The notes under the pieces: model-generated | What the model was told of the DNA's origin: nothing | Databases searched by the model: none | What the model saw: the letters and a program-made list of their open reading frames with translations, nothing else | Part shown: piece after piece, positions 7,937 through 16,384 of the stretch | Numbering within the stretch: the first letter of the stretch is position 1 | Layout: the number at the start of each line of letters is the position of its first letter | Source of the DNA: Sphingopyxis sp. H053 | GTDB taxonomy: Bacteria > Pseudomonadota > Alphaproteobacteria > Sphingomonadales > Sphingomonadaceae | DNA length: 64,000 nt | Assembly: GCF_001468225.1 (NCBI RefSeq) | Contig: NZ_LNRU01000007.1 | Coordinates: 124,001 to 188,000 of the forward strand | Direction of reading: 5' to 3' | Made by a program: the position numbers and the translations under genes

Positions 7937-8435
7937 CGGCTTCGCCCCGCACCGCGGCCTCGATCTTCGCGATGTCGATCTTCTTCATCGTCATCATCGC
8001 CTCGAACGCGCGTTTGGCGGCCGCGGGGTCGCCCCCCATCGCCGCGTCGGTCAGCGCGCGCGGAGTGATCTGCCAGCTCAGCCCCCATTTGTCCTTGCAC
8101 CAACCGCACATGCTTTCCTGTCCGCCGTTGCCGACGATCGCGTTCCACAGCCGGTCGGTTTCCTCCTGCGTGTCGGTGTGGACCTGAAAGGAAAAGGCCT
8201 CGCTATGCTTGAAGGCGGGGCCGCCGTTGAGCCCGACGCACGATATGCCGAGAACGGTAAAGTCGACCGTCAGCACGTCGCCCTCCTTGCCGCTCGGATT
8301 GTCGCCCGGCGCCTTGTGGACCGACCCGACCTTGCTGTCGGGGAAGGTCGCGGCATAGAAGTTCGCGGCTTCCTCGGCGTCCTTGTCGTACCAGAGGCAG
8401 AGGGTCACGGGCTGGCTTGTCGGTTGGTTCGTCAT
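7923..8435 (-). CDS. PhnB-like VOC protein (3-demethylubiquinone methyltransferase-like fold)
   Basis: 170 residues from the ATG at 8435, preceded by AGGAGAGTGAAA; a longer frame upstream lacks such a site. It begins with VTLCLWYDKDAEEAANFY, and its motifs ISCVGLNGGP, QVHTDTQEE and CKDKWGLSWQI are characteristic of the PhnB-like family once named after demethylubiquinone methyltransferases. That enzymatic name is not supported: there is no SAM-binding site. The role is probably ligand binding or isomerisation. Packed 2 bp from the next VOC gene. Confidence 0.85.
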   Translation of the reverse strand: MTNQPTSQPVTLCLWYDKDAEEAANFYAATFPDSKVGSVHKAPGDNPSGKEGDVLTVDFTVLGISCVGLNGGPAFKHSEAFSFQVHTDTQEETDRLWNAIVGNGGQESMCGWCKDKWGLSWQITPRALTDAAMGGDPAAAKRAFEAMMTMKKIDIAKIEAAVRGEAVDAA

Positions 8436-8437
8436 TT

Positions 8438-8848
8438 TCACTCTCCTTTGATCGGCGCGCCGATCGACCATTGATGGCCGAACGGATCCTTGATTTGGCC
8501 GTAACGGTCCCCCCAGAACATATTGTCGAGCGGCATCACCACCGTCGCGCCGGCGGCGACCGCGCGGTCGAACCAGGCGTCGGCGTCGTCGACGTGCAGG
8601 TGCAAGGTCACGCCATCGGGCTTGCCCGAGGGTTCGCTGACATATTCGGGAAATTCGTCGTGCATCATCAGCGACGCGCCGTTGATCGTCAGATGCGCGT
8701 GCATCAGCCGCACGCCATCGTCGGCGGGCATGCGCATATTCTCGGTCGCGCCGAACGCCTTGATGTAAAAATCGATCGCCTCGCTCGCGCGCTTGTCGGC
8801 GATGGCGATATGCGGGGTGAGTCCTGTCGTCGGGCCCTGGTTTTCCAT
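8438..8848 (-). CDS. VOC family protein (PhnB/glyoxalase-like)
   Basis: 136 residues. The pattern HIAIADKRASEAIDFY, then MMHDEFPEY and GDRYGQIKDPFGHQWSI, is the standard signature of the short glyoxalase-like/PhnB proteins found in clusters of this kind. It is a single VOC domain expected to dimerise. The gene lies 16 bp from its upstream neighbour and 2 bp from the next, clearly one transcript. Substrate unknown. Confidence 0.88.
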   Translation of the reverse strand: MENQGPTTGLTPHIAIADKRASEAIDFYIKAFGATENMRMPADDGVRLMHAHLTINGASLMMHDEFPEYVSEPSGKPDGVTLHLHVDDADAWFDRAVAAGATVVMPLDNMFWGDRYGQIKDPFGHQWSIGAPIKGE

Positions 8849-8864
8849 CCTCTCTCTCCTTTGC

Positions 8865-9653
8865 TTATTTGCGCGGGCCGACGAAGCCGACGGGCGCGCC
8901 CTGCGGGTCGATCGCGTTCATCGCATATTCGCCGCCCGGGATTTCCATCGGTTCGCTGGTGATCGTGCCGCCGTTCGCGGTCACCGCGGCGTGCGCGCGG
9001 TCGATGTCGTCGACGCCGATGTAGAAATTCCACACGGGCACCGGATAGCCCTCCATCAAGGGCATCACCGCGCCGATCATCACGTCGCCGCGCTGGAGGA
9101 AGCGGTAGGCGCCGAGCGGACCCATATCCATCTCGCCCTCCTGCCCCCAGCCGAAATGCTTTTTATAGAAGGCGATCGCGGCGTCGGGGTCGCTGGTCGC
9201 GAGTTCGTTCCAGCGCACATGCTGCGCTTCGGTGACCGAAAACACGCCGCCTTCCCCCGGAACGGCACCCTCGGGCGGGATCGGGTCCATGATATAGAAA
9301 TGCGCGCCCTGCGGGTCGCTGACCATCGCGATGCGCCCGACGGGGAGGTCGGTCGCGGGCATATGCACCGCGCCGCCATCGGCCTTGATCGCATCGATGC
9401 TCGCATCGACATCGGCGACCTCGAGATAGCCGAGCCAGCCGGGGCGTGCGCCGCCCGCGAGCATATCGGCACTCAGCGCGAGCACCCCGCCCGCGGTGCC
9501 GCCGTCGCTGCGCCCGATCATGCGGTAATCGACGCCGCCGGCCGCGGCGTCGTTCTGCGCCGCGATGGTCCAGCCGACGACGGCGCCGTAAAAGGATGCC
9601 GCGCCAGCGGGGTCGGGGGTCATCAGTTCGTACCAGATGAAATTGGATGCCAT
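8865..9653 (-). CDS. Two-domain VOC family protein
   Basis: 262 residues containing two tandem VOC modules, about 1-120 (FIWYELMTPDPAGAASFY) and 130-260 (VRWNELATSDPDAAIAFY). The two halves are clearly homologous to each other. This arrangement resembles the hydroxylase/glyoxalase-like proteins in which two fused domains make one metal site. The start ATG at 9653 has a good purine-rich leader. It is part of the minus-strand array. Confidence 0.88.
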   Translation of the reverse strand: MASNFIWYELMTPDPAGAASFYGAVVGWTIAAQNDAAAGGVDYRMIGRSDGGTAGGVLALSADMLAGGARPGWLGYLEVADVDASIDAIKADGGAVHMPATDLPVGRIAMVSDPQGAHFYIMDPIPPEGAVPGEGGVFSVTEAQHVRWNELATSDPDAAIAFYKKHFGWGQEGEMDMGPLGAYRFLQRGDVMIGAVMPLMEGYPVPVWNFYIGVDDIDRAHAAVTANGGTITSEPMEIPGGEYAMNAIDPQGAPVGFVGPRK

Positions 9654-9677
9654 CGTCTCTCTCCTCTTTCCTTGGTC

Positions 9678-10394
9678 TCAATAGGTCAGGCTGGGAAACC
9701 AGTCGCCGCGTCCCTCGGGCGTCATGTCGAGCAGACCCCAGAGCGGATCGACAAGGTCGCCCGCGCGGTGGTGCTGGCCGGGATCCTCGGGCGCATAAGC
9801 CATCTCGCTCGCCCAGACGTGGCGGACGTCCGCGCCATCCTTGCAGAACACGTTGAAGATCGTCTCGTCCCAATTCTCGCCGGGCTTCAGGCCATGCTCG
9901 GCGCGCTTGGCGTCGGTCAGCTTCGACGTGTCGCCGAAATAATCGGCCGAATAGCGTCCATCGACGTCCGACAGAAAGATGAGGTGCGGCCAGCGCCGCT
10001 CCTTCGCCCAGGCTTCGAGCCGCGCAATCGGCGACTTGGCGACGATGTAGAGCGGCGCGCGCTGCCCGACATGACGCGCGCTGCCGTCGATCGCGTCGAG
10101 CATATGCGTGCACCCGTTGCACGGCTTGTCGCGCTCGGGCCCGAACATGAAGCTTTGCAGGATGATGCTCGGCTTGCCCTCGAACAGCTCGGACAGCTTC
10201 ACCCGCTCGGGACGCTCATATTCGCCGATGCGTTCGAAGCTATAATCCTCGGGCACCGCGCCACCCGGCGGCAGCGCGCGGCGCTTGGCGGCGACCGCCT
10301 CGATCTGGCGGCGCAGCGCGATTTCGTCGGCGAGCAGCTCGGCGCGCGCGGCGCGATATTCGGGACTCTCGCCGGGGAAGGACAGATGTTGCAT
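9678..10394 (-). CDS. DUF899 thioredoxin-like-fold protein
   Basis: 238 residues. A coiled N-terminal helix (about 1-50) precedes a thioredoxin-like core containing QSFMFGPERDKPCNGCTHML, the DUF899 hallmark with a CxxC-like CNGC, and DGRYSADYFGDT. The C-terminal part ends with the typical LWGLLDMTPEGRGDWFP. The family is of unknown biochemical role, often found with VOC and GST genes in alphaproteobacteria. The CNGC motif suggests redox chemistry, which is inference. Confidence 0.88.
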   Translation of the reverse strand: MQHLSFPGESPEYRAARAELLADEIALRRQIEAVAAKRRALPPGGAVPEDYSFERIGEYERPERVKLSELFEGKPSIILQSFMFGPERDKPCNGCTHMLDAIDGSARHVGQRAPLYIVAKSPIARLEAWAKERRWPHLIFLSDVDGRYSADYFGDTSKLTDAKRAEHGLKPGENWDETIFNVFCKDGADVRHVWASEMAYAPEDPGQHHRAGDLVDPLWGLLDMTPEGRGDWFPSLTY

Positions 10395-10417
10395 AGCCTG
10401 CCTCCTTCTGGGTTCGC

Positions 10418-10717
10418 TTATAGCCGGTGCAGCCGCAGCGGCTTCACATTTTCGCGTGCGATCAGCCCACGCGCCTCAAGATCGAGCTGAACGCCCTTCA
10501 GCCACCAGCCCGCCTTGGCGCCGCCGGGAAACAGCTCCTCGGGCAGCAGCGGCAGCACGCGTGCCTTGATCTCGGCGACGGTCAGTCCGGGCACGGTTTT
10601 CGGCACCGCCGCCAGTATCGCGTCCTTCATTGCGTCATATTTCGCCTTGTCGACCTGCATCGCGAAACCCGGGCTGGTTATGCTGCGCATCTCGGTGCGT
10701 TCGATGGTTTTGCTCAT
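10418..10717 (-). CDS. Small conserved protein (DUF6958-like)
   Basis: 99 residues from the ATG at 10717, which overlaps the stop of the upstream GFA gene in an ATGA. It contains ELFPGGAKAGWWLKGVQLDL and ends EARGLIARENVKPLRLHR, a compact winged-helix-like pattern that I associate with the DUF6958 family. No enzyme motif is seen. Family assignment is from memory of the conserved GGAKAGWW segment and is moderately sure. Coupled translation places it in the array. Confidence 0.65.
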   Translation of the reverse strand: MSKTIERTEMRSITSPGFAMQVDKAKYDAMKDAILAAVPKTVPGLTVAEIKARVLPLLPEELFPGGAKAGWWLKGVQLDLEARGLIARENVKPLRLHRL

Positions 10718-11265
10718 CCTGCATATCCTTTCGTTGCTTCGATCGGCGGGGCGCGGAAACCCATCGCGGCCCACGCCTTCAGCAGCCGCCACATGAACTT
10801 GCCCGTCGGCGTCCGGTAATTGGGGATGTCGTCCGGCAGCTCGACCCCGTCGGGCCGGTCGCCGACGATCGTCCGCATCTCGGCCGCCGGGCGCTCGGCC
10901 TCGGCTATGCGTCCCGAATAGACGCTCAGCCAATGCCCCTTGGTGAATTCGAGCGCGATCGGCGCGTTGCAGCAGCGCGCGACGAACCGCCGCGTCGGCG
11001 AATCGGGCTTCAGCCGATGCTCGTCCAGCTGGTCCGATCCCGACAGCCATTGCAACCGGTCCTTGCGCATCAGCACATAGGGCGTCCCGCCGTCGGCGCC
11101 GACGACTCCCGGCGCGCCCGGAAGCGCGGCGAAGGTCCGGCCCGCCTCCTGGCAGCTATGGCAATAGCAGGTCGCCGCGACGATCGGATTGCCGCTGAGT
11201 TCCAGCCGCACCGCGCCGCACGGGCACGAGGCGGTGCGCGTCATGCCGGGCTCGCTGCGGCTCAT
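10714..11265 (-). CDS. GFA-family (glutathione-dependent formaldehyde-activating-like) zinc protein
   Basis: 183 residues. The zinc-binding cysteines are in SCPCGAVRLELSG and the CYCHSC motif, with a further CC pair near residue 115, as in the GFA/Mss4-like fold. Family members add glutathione to formaldehyde or have unknown roles. Both ends show four-base ATGA overlaps, with the upstream GST (11262-11265) and the downstream small protein (10714-10717), so three genes are translationally coupled. Confidence 0.85.
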   Translation of the reverse strand: MSRSEPGMTRTASCPCGAVRLELSGNPIVAATCYCHSCQEAGRTFAALPGAPGVVGADGGTPYVLMRKDRLQWLSGSDQLDEHRLKPDSPTRRFVARCCNAPIALEFTKGHWLSVYSGRIAEAERPAAEMRTIVGDRPDGVELPDDIPNYRTPTGKFMWRLLKAWAAMGFRAPPIEATKGYAG

Positions 11266-11900
11266 GCCTCCAGCTCCGCCATCGCCTCGGCGATCGTCAC
11301 CGGCGCCTTGGGCCGCGCGTACATCGATTCCAGATAGGCTCGGAGCACCGGGGCATCGTCCAGCATGTCTTCCAGCTTGGCCCAATCGAGCGTGTAGGCG
11401 GCATTGAAATCGGCCACCGTCACTTGCGCGCCGACGACAAAGTCGCGCCCCTGCATATGTTGTTCGAATATTGCGATCATCCGTTTGCAATCGCGCCTCG
11501 CCAGCGCAATTTCCGCGGCCGATTGCTCGTCGGGCGCATAGAGGAAGCTGTGCAACGCGATCCGCCACAGCGGCGCTTCGATCTCGGTCATCAGGAAAAA
11601 CAGCCAGCGATACATTTGGCCACGGCCTTCGGGCGTGCCGGGGATCAGCCCGCCGCCGGGAAAGCGGCCGCCATATTTATCCGCCAGATAGAGCTGGATC
11701 GCCGCCGATTCGCTTACCACCAGATCGCCGTCGACCAACACCGGCAGCTTCGCGGCCGGATTGAGCGCCAGAAACTCGGGCGTCAGCTGCTCGCCGGCGC
11801 CGAGGTCGATCGAGATGATCTCGTGCGCGAGATCGAGTTCGTTCAAAAGCCACATCGCACGCAGCGCGCGGGTGGGGGGCGTTCCGTAGAGTTTTATCAT
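11262..11900 (-). CDS. Glutathione S-transferase family protein
   Basis: 212 residues from ATG 11900. The N-terminal domain MIKLYGTPPTRALRAMW resembles beta/theta-class bacterial GSTs, with AAKLPVLVDG (cis-Pro) and SESAAIQLYL (glutathione contact). The C-terminal helices contain VTVADFNAAYTLDW. Its stop overlaps the start of the GFA gene. A 131-bp palindromic repeat lies just upstream and separates it from the DUF1428 gene, so it may start its own sub-operon. Confidence 0.9.
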   Translation of the reverse strand: MIKLYGTPPTRALRAMWLLNELDLAHEIISIDLGAGEQLTPEFLALNPAAKLPVLVDGDLVVSESAAIQLYLADKYGGRFPGGGLIPGTPEGRGQMYRWLFFLMTEIEAPLWRIALHSFLYAPDEQSAAEIALARRDCKRMIAIFEQHMQGRDFVVGAQVTVADFNAAYTLDWAKLEDMLDDAPVLRAYLESMYARPKAPVTIAEAMAELEA

Positions 11901-11921
11901 CGTTCGGATCCTCTTCTCGAT

Positions 11922-12052
11922 CCTCCCTGTCGCGCAGCGGTGGGGAGGTGGCAGCGCGCAGCGCTGACGGAGGGGCCAATGGCGCAGCGTTGCGGCCCCT
12001 CCACCACCGCTTCGCGGCGGTCCCCCTCCCCATGGCTTCGCCACAGGGAGGA
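11922..12052. repeat. Sphingomonad-type GC-rich palindromic repeat, copy A
   Basis: Starts CCTCCCTGTCGCGCAGCG and ends CACAGGGAGGA, the two ends being inverted repeats; internal arms such as GGAGGGGCC/GGCCCCTCC give a multi-hairpin structure. About 131 bp, closely similar in sequence and layout to copies B (38370-38502) and C (43824-43956). It carries no ORF and lies between genes. It probably spreads as a non-autonomous element or is maintained as an RNA/DNA structural repeat. Confidence 0.85.
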
Positions 12053-12062
12053 GCAGCTGCGA

Positions 12063-12788
12063 TCACGCCTCGACGATCGGTGCGAAACCGCCATAAATCA
12101 TGCGCGCGCCATCGAACGGCGTGTTCTCGGAACTCGCCTTCATCCGCTCGTCGGCCATCATCTTTTCCCAGCCCTGGGTGCGCGCTTCCTTGCTCGGCCA
12201 TTCGACCCAGCTGTAGACGACGCTTTCGTCGTCCTTCTTGTGCGCCGCCCGCGCATAGTCGGTGACCTTGCCGTCGGGGACATCGTCCGCCCACGCCTCG
12301 ACGACGCGCGTCGCGCCATAGTCGATGAAGACGCCCGACATCTTCTGCGCCAGCTCGCGATAGGCTTCCTTGTTGGCGTCGGGGACGGGCACGATATAGC
12401 CGTCGGCATAACCGGTCTTGCCGTCGCCTCCCTTGGCGTCGTCGACGATCGAGTCGAATCCGCCGATGATCATGCGCTTGCCGTCGAACGGCATCTCGCC
12501 GCCCATTTGCGCCATGCGCGGGTCGCTCATCATCTTTTGGTTCGCGGCATCGCGCGTCGCCTTGTCGGGATATTCGAACCAGCTGAAAACGACCGTCTCG
12601 TCGGGCTTCGCCTGCACGGCGCCCTTGAAGTCGTTGACCTTGCCGTCGGGGACATCGTCGCCCCAGCATTCGACCATGCGCGCGACGCCGAATTCCTTGA
12701 ACAGCGGCGCCGCATCGGCGGCATGCTTGCGATAGGCTTCCTTGTTGGCGGTCGGCACCGCGACCACAAATCCTTCTACATAGGTCAT
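12063..12788 (-). CDS. Tandemly duplicated DUF1428 protein
   Basis: 241 residues, double the usual DUF1428 size. Repeat 1 (about 1-115) starts YVEGFVVAVPTANKEAYRKH and repeat 2 (about 123-241) starts YADGYIVPVPDANKEAYREL; both continue with a WGDDVPDGKV/WADDVPDGKV motif and end with MPFDGKRMIIGGF or TPFDGARMIYGGF. DUF1428 adopts a dimeric ferredoxin-like (ABM-type) fold, so a fused duplication would make an intramolecular dimer. Function unknown. Confidence 0.85.
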   Translation of the reverse strand: MTYVEGFVVAVPTANKEAYRKHAADAAPLFKEFGVARMVECWGDDVPDGKVNDFKGAVQAKPDETVVFSWFEYPDKATRDAANQKMMSDPRMAQMGGEMPFDGKRMIIGGFDSIVDDAKGGDGKTGYADGYIVPVPDANKEAYRELAQKMSGVFIDYGATRVVEAWADDVPDGKVTDYARAAHKKDDESVVYSWVEWPSKEARTQGWEKMMADERMKASSENTPFDGARMIYGGFAPIVEA

Positions 12789-12821
12789 CTTATCTCTCCT
12801 TAGGGGGGTGGGAGTGGAACT

Positions 12822-13496
12822 TCAGGCGGCGGGTGGGCCCGCTTCTTCGCTGAAGGCTTCGAGCTGTGCGTCCATCGCACGCTGGAATGCTGGCCGGGCG
12901 AGGCAGCGGTCGAGATAGGCCTGCAGCCGCGGTTGTTCGGCGATCAGTCCGGCCTCGACACCTTCGCGCAGCACGGTCGCCATCGCGATGTCGGCGACGG
13001 TGAAGTCGCCCGCGACATATTGTTTGTCGCCGATCGCGTCGTTGAGGCGGCCGAGCCGGCCCTGGATGAATTCGATCAGGCTCGGCCGGCGCAGCTTCGC
13101 CCATTCCTCGTCGGTCGAAAAGATATCGACATTGCCGAGTTCGAACAGCATCGGCTCGACGCTGTTATAGGCGGCGAACAGCCAGGCGAGCGTGTTGGCG
13201 CGCGCCTGGGGATCGCGGGGCATCAGCCGTTCGTCCTTCTCGGCGAGGTGGAGCAGGATCGCGCCGCTTTCGAACAGGCGGATGCCGCCGTCGTTGAGCA
13301 CCGGCACCTGCCCCCACGGCTGGAACAGGAAATGGTCGGCGGGGCGGTTGATCGCGCTGATCAGATGCTCGGCATAATCGAGCCCGATTTCCTCGCACGC
13401 CCAGCGCGGGCGGAGGTCGCGGACATAGCCGCGCGCGAAATCGGGAACCCAGTCGAAGGCGGTGATCTCGAGCTTGGCGTTCGGGTTGACGGACAT
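12822..13496 (-). CDS. Glutathione S-transferase family protein
   Basis: 224 residues. Compared with the other GSTs here it has a longer N-terminus before the thioredoxin domain (FDWVPDFARGYVRDLRPRW). GQVPVLNDG supplies the cis-proline and FESGAILLHL the glutathione contact. The C-terminal domain carries FTVADIAMATVLR. It is one of four GST paralogues in the first 16 kb, each divergent from the others, so probably not recent duplicates. Substrate unknown. Confidence 0.88.
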   Translation of the reverse strand: MSVNPNAKLEITAFDWVPDFARGYVRDLRPRWACEEIGLDYAEHLISAINRPADHFLFQPWGQVPVLNDGGIRLFESGAILLHLAEKDERLMPRDPQARANTLAWLFAAYNSVEPMLFELGNVDIFSTDEEWAKLRRPSLIEFIQGRLGRLNDAIGDKQYVAGDFTVADIAMATVLREGVEAGLIAEQPRLQAYLDRCLARPAFQRAMDAQLEAFSEEAGPPAA

Positions 13497-13529
13497 GATC
13501 GTTCCTCTCTTTTTGTCTTGTCGTTGGGG

Positions 13530-14489
13530 TCAGAAGGTCGGCATCGGCGGCTTGGCGTCGTCGAGGAAGGGCACGACCGTCGCGACGATCGCGGGCGCCT
13601 CGCTCATGATCCCGACGTGCGATGTTGCGGGCAGGATCGCGAGCCGCGCCTTCGGCGCTTCGGTCATGAAACCCTGGGTCGCTGCCGCGATGTCGCCGCC
13701 GCCGCGCAGCTTGAACAGCGCGATCGCATGATCGAGCGTGACGCCGTCGGCGTCGCCGATGATCACCATCGTCTTGCCGGGGATCGCGCGAAGCTGTTCG
13801 TCGGAATAGGCGAAGGGCGTGGCGTCGAGCGTCTTGATATTCTCGACCAGTTTCGGAAATTTGTCGGGCGTCGGCGACAGGCTCTTGTAACCCGTTTCGA
13901 TCGGGCTGCCGGCGAATGTCTCGGGGGTGATCTGCGCGATACCGGCGAGCACTTCGGGATACCAGCCGTCGAGCCGCGAGGTTCCCGACAGGATGACCTG
14001 TTTGCCAACCCGTCCGGGGTGGCGGACCCCCAGCGCGATCGCGGTCGATGCGCCCATCGAATAGCCGAGCACGTCGGCCTGTTTCACCCCGAGCTTTGCA
14101 AGCACCGCGGCGGCGTCGTCGGCCATCAGATCATAGCTGAGCTTGCCGTCGACCCCGCCCGACCGGCCATGGCCGCGCGCATCGATCGCGATCACCGGGC
14201 GCGTCGCGGCCAGGGGGGCGATCAGCGGCTTCATCGCGTCGGAGAACATGAACGCGCCGTGGAGTATGAGCAGCGGGGTCTTGCCCGACGCGAGATCGCC
14301 GTGCAGCTGGTAATGGATGCGCGTGCCATTCACATCGGCGTCGCCATTCTTGACCGTTACCGGTGCCGCGGCTTTGGCGGTTTCTGGGGCGGCGGCGGGC
14401 GGCGCGGCGTGCGCCGGCTGCGGCAGGGCCGCGGCGGCGAACAGCGCAAAGACGGGCACGAGGCTCCAACTGGAGGAGTGGTTTGTCAT
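13530..14489 (-). CDS. Exported alpha/beta hydrolase
   Basis: 319 residues. The signal peptide is about 1-28 (AHA cleavage), followed by an Ala/Pro-rich linker. The hydrolase core (about 50-310) shows the oxyanion segment LILHGAF, the second-strand region IDARGHGRSGG, nucleophile elbow GYSMGAS (Ser), the acid in IGDADG, and the late histidine in PATSHVGI. The catalytic triad is therefore complete. The likely reaction is ester or C-C hydrolysis in the periplasm; the substrate is unknown. It is the only exported enzyme of the array. Confidence 0.88.
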   Translation of the reverse strand: MTNHSSSWSLVPVFALFAAAALPQPAHAAPPAAAPETAKAAAPVTVKNGDADVNGTRIHYQLHGDLASGKTPLLILHGAFMFSDAMKPLIAPLAATRPVIAIDARGHGRSGGVDGKLSYDLMADDAAAVLAKLGVKQADVLGYSMGASTAIALGVRHPGRVGKQVILSGTSRLDGWYPEVLAGIAQITPETFAGSPIETGYKSLSPTPDKFPKLVENIKTLDATPFAYSDEQLRAIPGKTMVIIGDADGVTLDHAIALFKLRGGGDIAAATQGFMTEAPKARLAILPATSHVGIMSEAPAIVATVVPFLDDAKPPMPTF

Positions 14490-14520
14490 TCGACTATTCC
14501 TCTTATTCTAAAGACGGAGG

Positions 14521-14739
14521 CTAGGAGCGTTTGCCTTTGATCCAGGCGACGATCGACATCGCGTGGCCGTGGCCGAGGTCGTAATCGGCCTTCAGCCAGT
14601 CGATGATCGCGCCGGCCTTGATACCGGGAGCGAGGCCGTTTTCGTCGGCGAGGCCCTTGTCGATCGCGATCGCCGTCAACGCGCCGGCCGACTTGCCGGT
14701 CTTGGTTTCGACATTGTCGATATAGGCCTGGAAGCTCAT
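14521..14739 (-). CDS. DUF4287 small protein
   Basis: 72 residues: MSFQAYIDNVETKTGKSA at the start, then a LKADYDLGHGHAMSIVAW segment that is the DUF4287 hallmark. An all-helical small domain, widespread next to DoxX and YdhG-type genes. Start ATG 14739 overlaps the stop of the DoxX-like gene (ATGA), so it is co-translated with it. No function is known. Confidence 0.85.
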   Translation of the reverse strand: MSFQAYIDNVETKTGKSAGALTAIAIDKGLADENGLAPGIKAGAIIDWLKADYDLGHGHAMSIVAWIKGKRS

Positions 14740-15152
14740 GCGCTCGCTCCTGCCCTGAGCGGGATCAGCGCGCGGAGGCGCGGGTCGCGCAGCCACAGGC
14801 CGCCCCACAGCATCAGGCCAAGATAGACGCCGAACAGGCTGTGGCTGAACAGCGGGCTGTCGATGCGCACATGCGTGCCGATCGCGCCGCCGAGATAGCC
14901 GGTGATCAGGATCGCACCGAGGATCGCGGTGCGCGGCCAGATATAGAGCAGGGTCGGGATCAGCAGCAGGAACCCAAGCAGATACATCGTGCCGACCTCG
15001 AGCGGCCATCCTAGATCGGGCGGGCTATATTTGATCGCGGTCTCGGGCGACACCAGCTTGAGCCCGGCGTCGAAGAGCAGGAAGAGGATCACAAGGCCGC
15101 TCAAAACGCGGCCGGCGATCAACTGGCCCTTGGCGGGGGTCGTATCGGTCAT
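14736..15152 (-). CDS. DoxX-like integral membrane protein
   Basis: 138 residues with four predicted membrane helices (about 12-30, 50-70, 75-95, 105-122). The opening RVLSGLVILFLLFDAGLKL and the YLGGAIGTHVRI segment match the DoxX-like family. Related proteins are associated with thiosulfate:quinone or other redox complexes, but many genomic copies have no assigned role. The gene is coupled to DUF4287 downstream and follows the VOC gene upstream by 27 bases. Confidence 0.85.
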   Translation of the reverse strand: MTDTTPAKGQLIAGRVLSGLVILFLLFDAGLKLVSPETAIKYSPPDLGWPLEVGTMYLLGFLLLIPTLLYIWPRTAILGAILITGYLGGAIGTHVRIDSPLFSHSLFGVYLGLMLWGGLWLRDPRLRALIPLRAGASA

Positions 15153-15179
15153 CCTCTTCCTCCTCCCTTATGCTTTATG

Positions 15180-15614
15180 TCAGGCCGATGCTTCGGCGGG
15201 CTCGCCGGCGGGGATCGCGGTCGGGTCCATCCACATCACTTCCCAGATATGGCCGTCGGGATCTTCGTAGCTGCGGCCGTACATGAAGCCGAAATCCTGC
15301 GTCGGGGTCGGGTCGGCCTTGCCGCCCGCCTTGACCGCCTTGTCGACCTGTCCGTCGACCGCGTCGCGGCTGTCGGCCGAAAGGCAGAGCAGGACCTGCG
15401 CATGCGTGCGCGCGTCGGGGATCGTCTTGGTCGTGAAGTCCGCCCATTTCGCGTGGGTCAGCAGCATGACGTGGATCGAACCCTCTTCGACGACCATGCA
15501 CGCGGCGGTTTCGTCGGTGAAGGCGGGGTTGTTCGCCGCGCCGACCGCCTCGTAAAAGGCTTTCGACTTGTCGAGGTCGGTGACCGGCAGGTTCACGAAA
15601 ATCATCTGGGGCAT
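15180..15614 (-). CDS. VOC family protein
   Basis: 144 residues from ATG 15614, chosen because AAAGGAGAGAGTA precedes it; the longer frame upstream lacks a site. It contains MIFVNLPVTDLDKSKAFY, HVMLLTHAKWADF and FGFMYGRSYEDPDGHIWEV, the typical glyoxalase-like pattern with the metal ligands in the first strand region and the terminal glutamate. It is the first enzyme gene after the TetR gene (72 bp gap) and so the most likely direct target. Confidence 0.88.
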   Translation of the reverse strand: MPQMIFVNLPVTDLDKSKAFYEAVGAANNPAFTDETAACMVVEEGSIHVMLLTHAKWADFTTKTIPDARTHAQVLLCLSADSRDAVDGQVDKAVKAGGKADPTPTQDFGFMYGRSYEDPDGHIWEVMWMDPTAIPAGEPAEASA

Positions 15615-15686
15615 TACTCTCTCCTTTGGGGGGTGGTGATTGTTGAAGTCAGCGTGCGCGGTGCGCGGCGACAATTACCTGTCGCA

Positions 15687-16376
15687 TCATGGCGTGCCGC
15701 CGGCGCCGAACAGCATCCGGACATAACGCTTCAAATGGGTGACGGTGCCGCGCGCAATCGCCGGATCGTTCGTCGTTTTCGCCAGGACGAAAGCGCCCTG
15801 CAGCACCGACTGGACATGCTGGGCCAGGCCGATCGCGGTGATATCCTCGGGCACGTTATAAACGTCCATCGCCGCCTGGATGTCGGGCGCGAGTGCCTGG
15901 CAATAGGCGTTGATGCTTGCCTCGCAAGCGGCGCGGATGCGGTCGTTCGTCGCATAGGCTTCCTGCACCATCGTGCCGACGAAGCAGGTATAATCTTCGG
16001 TGGGGCCGTCGAGCATCGACAGGCGGAAATCGATATGGCCGAGCAGCCGGTCGAGCGGGTCCTCGAGGCTGACATGCGGTGCCAGCTCGAACATCGGCCG
16101 CGCGCGTTCGGTCCAGCCCTCGGCCGCCGCGACCGCCAGCTCTTCCTTCGACGCGAAGTGATGGAAGAAGGCACCCTTGGTCACCCCCGCCGCCGCGCAG
16201 ATCTGATCGACCGTCGTCGCCGCATAGCCCTGCTTGCGCACCGTGGCATGCGCCGCGGCGATCAGCTTGGCGCGCGCGCTGCCGCGCGGCGCGCGGACCG
16301 CAGGGGTGCCGCCGCCCGCCGGGGGGACATCGCGGGCGGCGGCTGCGGGGATCGAGGGCGGGTGATTCGTCGTCAT
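15687..16376 (-). CDS. TetR/AcrR-family transcriptional repressor
   Basis: 229 residues from the ATG at 16376; an ATG at 16388 lies inside the operator palindrome and is less likely. After a Pro/Ala-rich leader the DNA-binding domain (about 40-90) reads RAKLIAAAHATVRKQGYAAT, then TVDQICAAAGVTKGAFFHHF, the classic TetR helix-turn-helix. The rest is an all-helical ligand domain. It heads the minus-strand VOC/GST array and has a palindromic operator immediately upstream. Autoregulation and control of the array are therefore likely (inference). The inducer is unknown. Confidence 0.88.
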   Translation of the reverse strand: MTTNHPPSIPAAAARDVPPAGGGTPAVRAPRGSARAKLIAAAHATVRKQGYAATTVDQICAAAGVTKGAFFHHFASKEELAVAAAEGWTERARPMFELAPHVSLEDPLDRLLGHIDFRLSMLDGPTEDYTCFVGTMVQEAYATNDRIRAACEASINAYCQALAPDIQAAMDVYNVPEDITAIGLAQHVQSVLQGAFVLAKTTNDPAIARGTVTHLKRYVRMLFGAGGTP

Positions 16377-16384
16377 GCGAATCG

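Noticed and set aside
7923..8435. Ubiquinone-related methyltransferase function for the PhnB-like protein
   Set aside because: No SAM-binding motif; the name is a legacy annotation of a VOC fold.
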